DNA of 15,271 nt from an uncultured Micavibrio sp. Its GTDB lineage: Bacteria > Pseudomonadota > Alphaproteobacteria > Micavibrionales > UBA1664. Shown in pieces: positions 14,240 to 15,271 of the stretch (position 1 is the first letter of the stretch; each line of letters starts with the position of its first letter). Made by a program: the position numbers and the translations under genes. Under the pieces are notes generated by a model. That model worked only from the letters and a program-made list of their open reading frames with translations, did not search any database and was not told where the DNA came from. Location: positions 1 through 15,271 of the forward strand of contig CALBME010000140.1 of the NCBI GenBank assembly GCA_937896295.1, in the 5' to 3' direction.

Positions 14240-14267
14240 CTTTCTGACTATAAAGCTAGTCAGAAAG
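14240..14267 (-). promoter_or_regulatory. Putative operator/promoter of the vapBC pair
   Basis: CTTTCTGACTA (14240-14250) and TAGTCAGAAAG (14257-14267) form a perfect 11-bp inverted repeat with a 6-bp spacer, 10 bp upstream of the antitoxin ATG. On the minus strand it contains a -10-like TATAGT (14252-14247); no good -35 is visible. Position and symmetry fit a Phd-type autoregulatory operator. Confidence 0.7.
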
Positions 14268-14269
14268 TT

Positions 14270-14788
14270 CTAGACCGGGGCGCACCGCGCCGTCAACCAC
14301 CTTACTATTTCAGGGGGTAATAAAGGGCTCAAAACCGCCAGTACGCGGGCATGATAGGCATTCAGCCAGTCTTTTTCATCGTCCCGCATCAGGGAAAGGT
14401 CGAGGGCGCGCGTATCAAACGGTGCCAGCGTCACGGTCTCCAGTTTCAGGAAACCCGGCGCATGCGGCACGACCAGGCAAAGATTTTCAAGGCGAATGCC
14501 GAACCGGCCCTCAAGATACACCCCCGGCTCCACCGACATCAGGATACCCGCCTTCAGCGGTTCTGCCGCACGCGTGACCTTGGGTGAAAAATTGCACGGC
14601 CCTTCATGGACATTCAGGGCATATCCCACGCCGTGACCCGTGCCATGGGCATAGTCATACCCCTGTTCCCACAGCGGCGCGCGCGCCAGCGCGTCGACGA
14701 CTTCGAAATCGCGGCCCTTCACGTACTTCGTGACAAACTCTCCGTGGAGCGTCGGCACCTGTTTCACGCTCAGTTTCCAGATCAGCAA
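14270..14788 (-). pseudogene. pepP: 5'-truncated aminopeptidase P (M24 family, Xaa-Pro aminopeptidase)
   Basis: Only about the last 150 residues of an ~600-aa M24C aminopeptidase P remain. DALARAPLWEQGYDYAHGTGHGVG, LNVHEGP, LMSVEPGVYLEGRFGIRLENL and the C-terminal helices are well conserved, and supply three of the five metal ligands (the His of HGTGH and the Glu residues of EPG and RLEN). The two upstream Asp ligands and the whole N-terminal creatinase-like domain are absent. Similarity fades upstream of about 14710, and the nominal start is a TTG with no ribosome binding site. The stop is 3 bp from the vapBC operator. It should have no peptidase activity and is probably a remnant cut by rearrangement. 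Confidence 0.8.
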
Positions 14789-14792
14789 ATAA

Positions 14793-14821
14793 TTGCAGGA
14801 GGGCTGCCAGCGACGTATTTT
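14793..14821 (+). promoter_or_regulatory. Candidate promoter for the secreted-protein ORF
   Basis: TTGCAG (14793-14798) and TATTTT (14816-14821) are 17 nt apart and upstream of the ATGs at 14851 and 14878. The match to consensus is only fair. Confidence 0.35.
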
Positions 14822-14877
14822 TATGCAACGGTTATACGCAGAGGTGCGTAATGTCTGAAAAAACCGGAGCCGTTGCT

Positions 14878-15271
14878 ATGAAACCCATCTTTACAGCCCT
14901 GTTCGTTATTCTTTTCTTTCAGGTCCGGGCGCAGGGCGATTCGGACTATTACCGCAAATCCTACAAGCGGCCCATCGGCGCAAAACCATACAATACCGAA
15001 TCGCTTCTCAAAAAGTTCGGCGACATCCGCATTCATGACCGCTGGTATGTAGGTGCCAATGGTTTTGTGCCAGCTGTAAATAAATTGAATAAAAAAGGCA
15101 TTCCTGAAACCAGTATTTGGATAAACTTTATTGTTGGTATGCTTATGTTCTTACCATTTCCTGGTTGGCAAAGCATGGTTTCCTTTCTCTCTTCAATTAT
15201 GATTGCAAGTTATGCCATTGTGCCCGTCTGCCTTGTTGCTTTACGCAAAAATTTACCCGATATGGAACGTC
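14878..15271 (+). CDS. Secreted-protein start joined in frame to the C-terminal part of an APC amino-acid permease (partial, chimeric)
   Basis: The frame is open from ATG 14878 (or in-frame ATG 14851) to the window edge. Residues 1-18 (MKPIFTALFVILFFQVRA) look like a Sec signal peptide, followed by a hydrophilic segment (QGDSDYYRKSYKRPIGAKPY...) of no recognised family. From about residue 57 (GANGFVPAV, near 15046) the sequence becomes an APC-superfamily permease: NKKGIPETSIWINFIVG, FLPFPGWQSMV, then SYAIVPVCLVALRKNLPD. These are late transmembrane segments, so the permease lacks its first ~8 helices. Base composition changes at the same place: 68 of 180 bases are G or C from 15061 to 15240, against about half just upstream. 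The join is either recombination with transferred DNA or an assembly chimera. Confidence 0.6.
   Translation, partial: MKPIFTALFVILFFQVRAQGDSDYYRKSYKRPIGAKPYNTESLLKKFGDIRIHDRWYVGANGFVPAVNKLNKKGIPETSIWINFIVGMLMFLPFPGWQSMVSFLSSIMIASYAIVPVCLVALRKNLPDMER
15046..15271 (+). other. AT-rich foreign segment at the right edge
   Basis: From about 15046 the DNA drops to roughly 38% GC and uses AAT, AAA, ATA and TTA codons that are scarce in the arginine and yej genes. The encoded protein is an APC permease fragment of a type I would expect from a low-GC gammaproteobacterium such as a Legionella relative; that attribution is a guess. Confidence 0.6.

Noticed and set aside
1..15271. CRISPR arrays, tRNA or rRNA genes, insertion sequences and phage integrases
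   Set aside because: I looked for repeat-spacer patterns, tRNA-like cloverleaf ends and transposase or integrase motifs and saw none.

Overview
The window looks like a chromosomal segment of a Gram-negative bacterium, most likely an alphaproteobacterium. The reasons are the moderately high GC content, an rpsU reading MVQVSVRDNN..., Yej-type peptide transporter genes, many ATGA stop/start overlaps, and a KdsB-like tail (lipopolysaccharide Kdo pathway) at the left edge. The order cannot be fixed from this sequence; a Micavibrio/Rhodospirillales-like lineage is only a guess.

Region 1 (1-5441, + strand) is one tightly packed transcription unit. It holds the tail of a KdsB-like nucleotidyltransferase, a histidine-phosphatase-family protein, yejB (peptide ABC permease), a degenerate inositol-monophosphatase-like protein, yejE (second permease), an M20D amidohydrolase and a 78-aa single-pass membrane protein. 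It closes with a strong intrinsic terminator (10-bp stem, UUCG-capped).

Region 2 (5442-11628, + strand) begins with a promoter-like TTGACA box and a ~220-nt leader. The leader contains a 17-codon ORF ending in Leu-Leu-Leu-Arg-Arg on tandem CGA codons, followed by mutually exclusive hairpins. After it come a GNAT acetyltransferase, argF, argG, argH and yejF (double ATPase of the Yej transporter). Permeases and ATPase of one transporter are therefore split over two adjacent units, with the arginine genes between them and no substrate-binding protein (yejA) in view. Together these genes suggest peptide or acyl-amino-acid uptake, amide hydrolysis, and arginine synthesis under a possible arginine-sensing leader. 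That link is inference.

Region 3 (11629-13448) holds rpsU, with its own promoter, a perfect Shine-Dalgarno and a TTG start. A convergent sarcosine-oxidase-like flavoenzyme follows, and the rpsU terminator lies inside the last codons of that gene.

Region 4 (13449-15271) is accessory and rearranged. It contains a VapBC-type toxin-antitoxin pair (PIN toxin missing one acidic residue) behind a perfect 11-bp inverted repeat, and a 5'-truncated aminopeptidase P remnant. At the right edge an ORF starts as a secreted protein and continues in frame into AT-rich sequence encoding the C-terminal part of an APC amino-acid permease. This last join is either a recombination junction or an assembly chimera.
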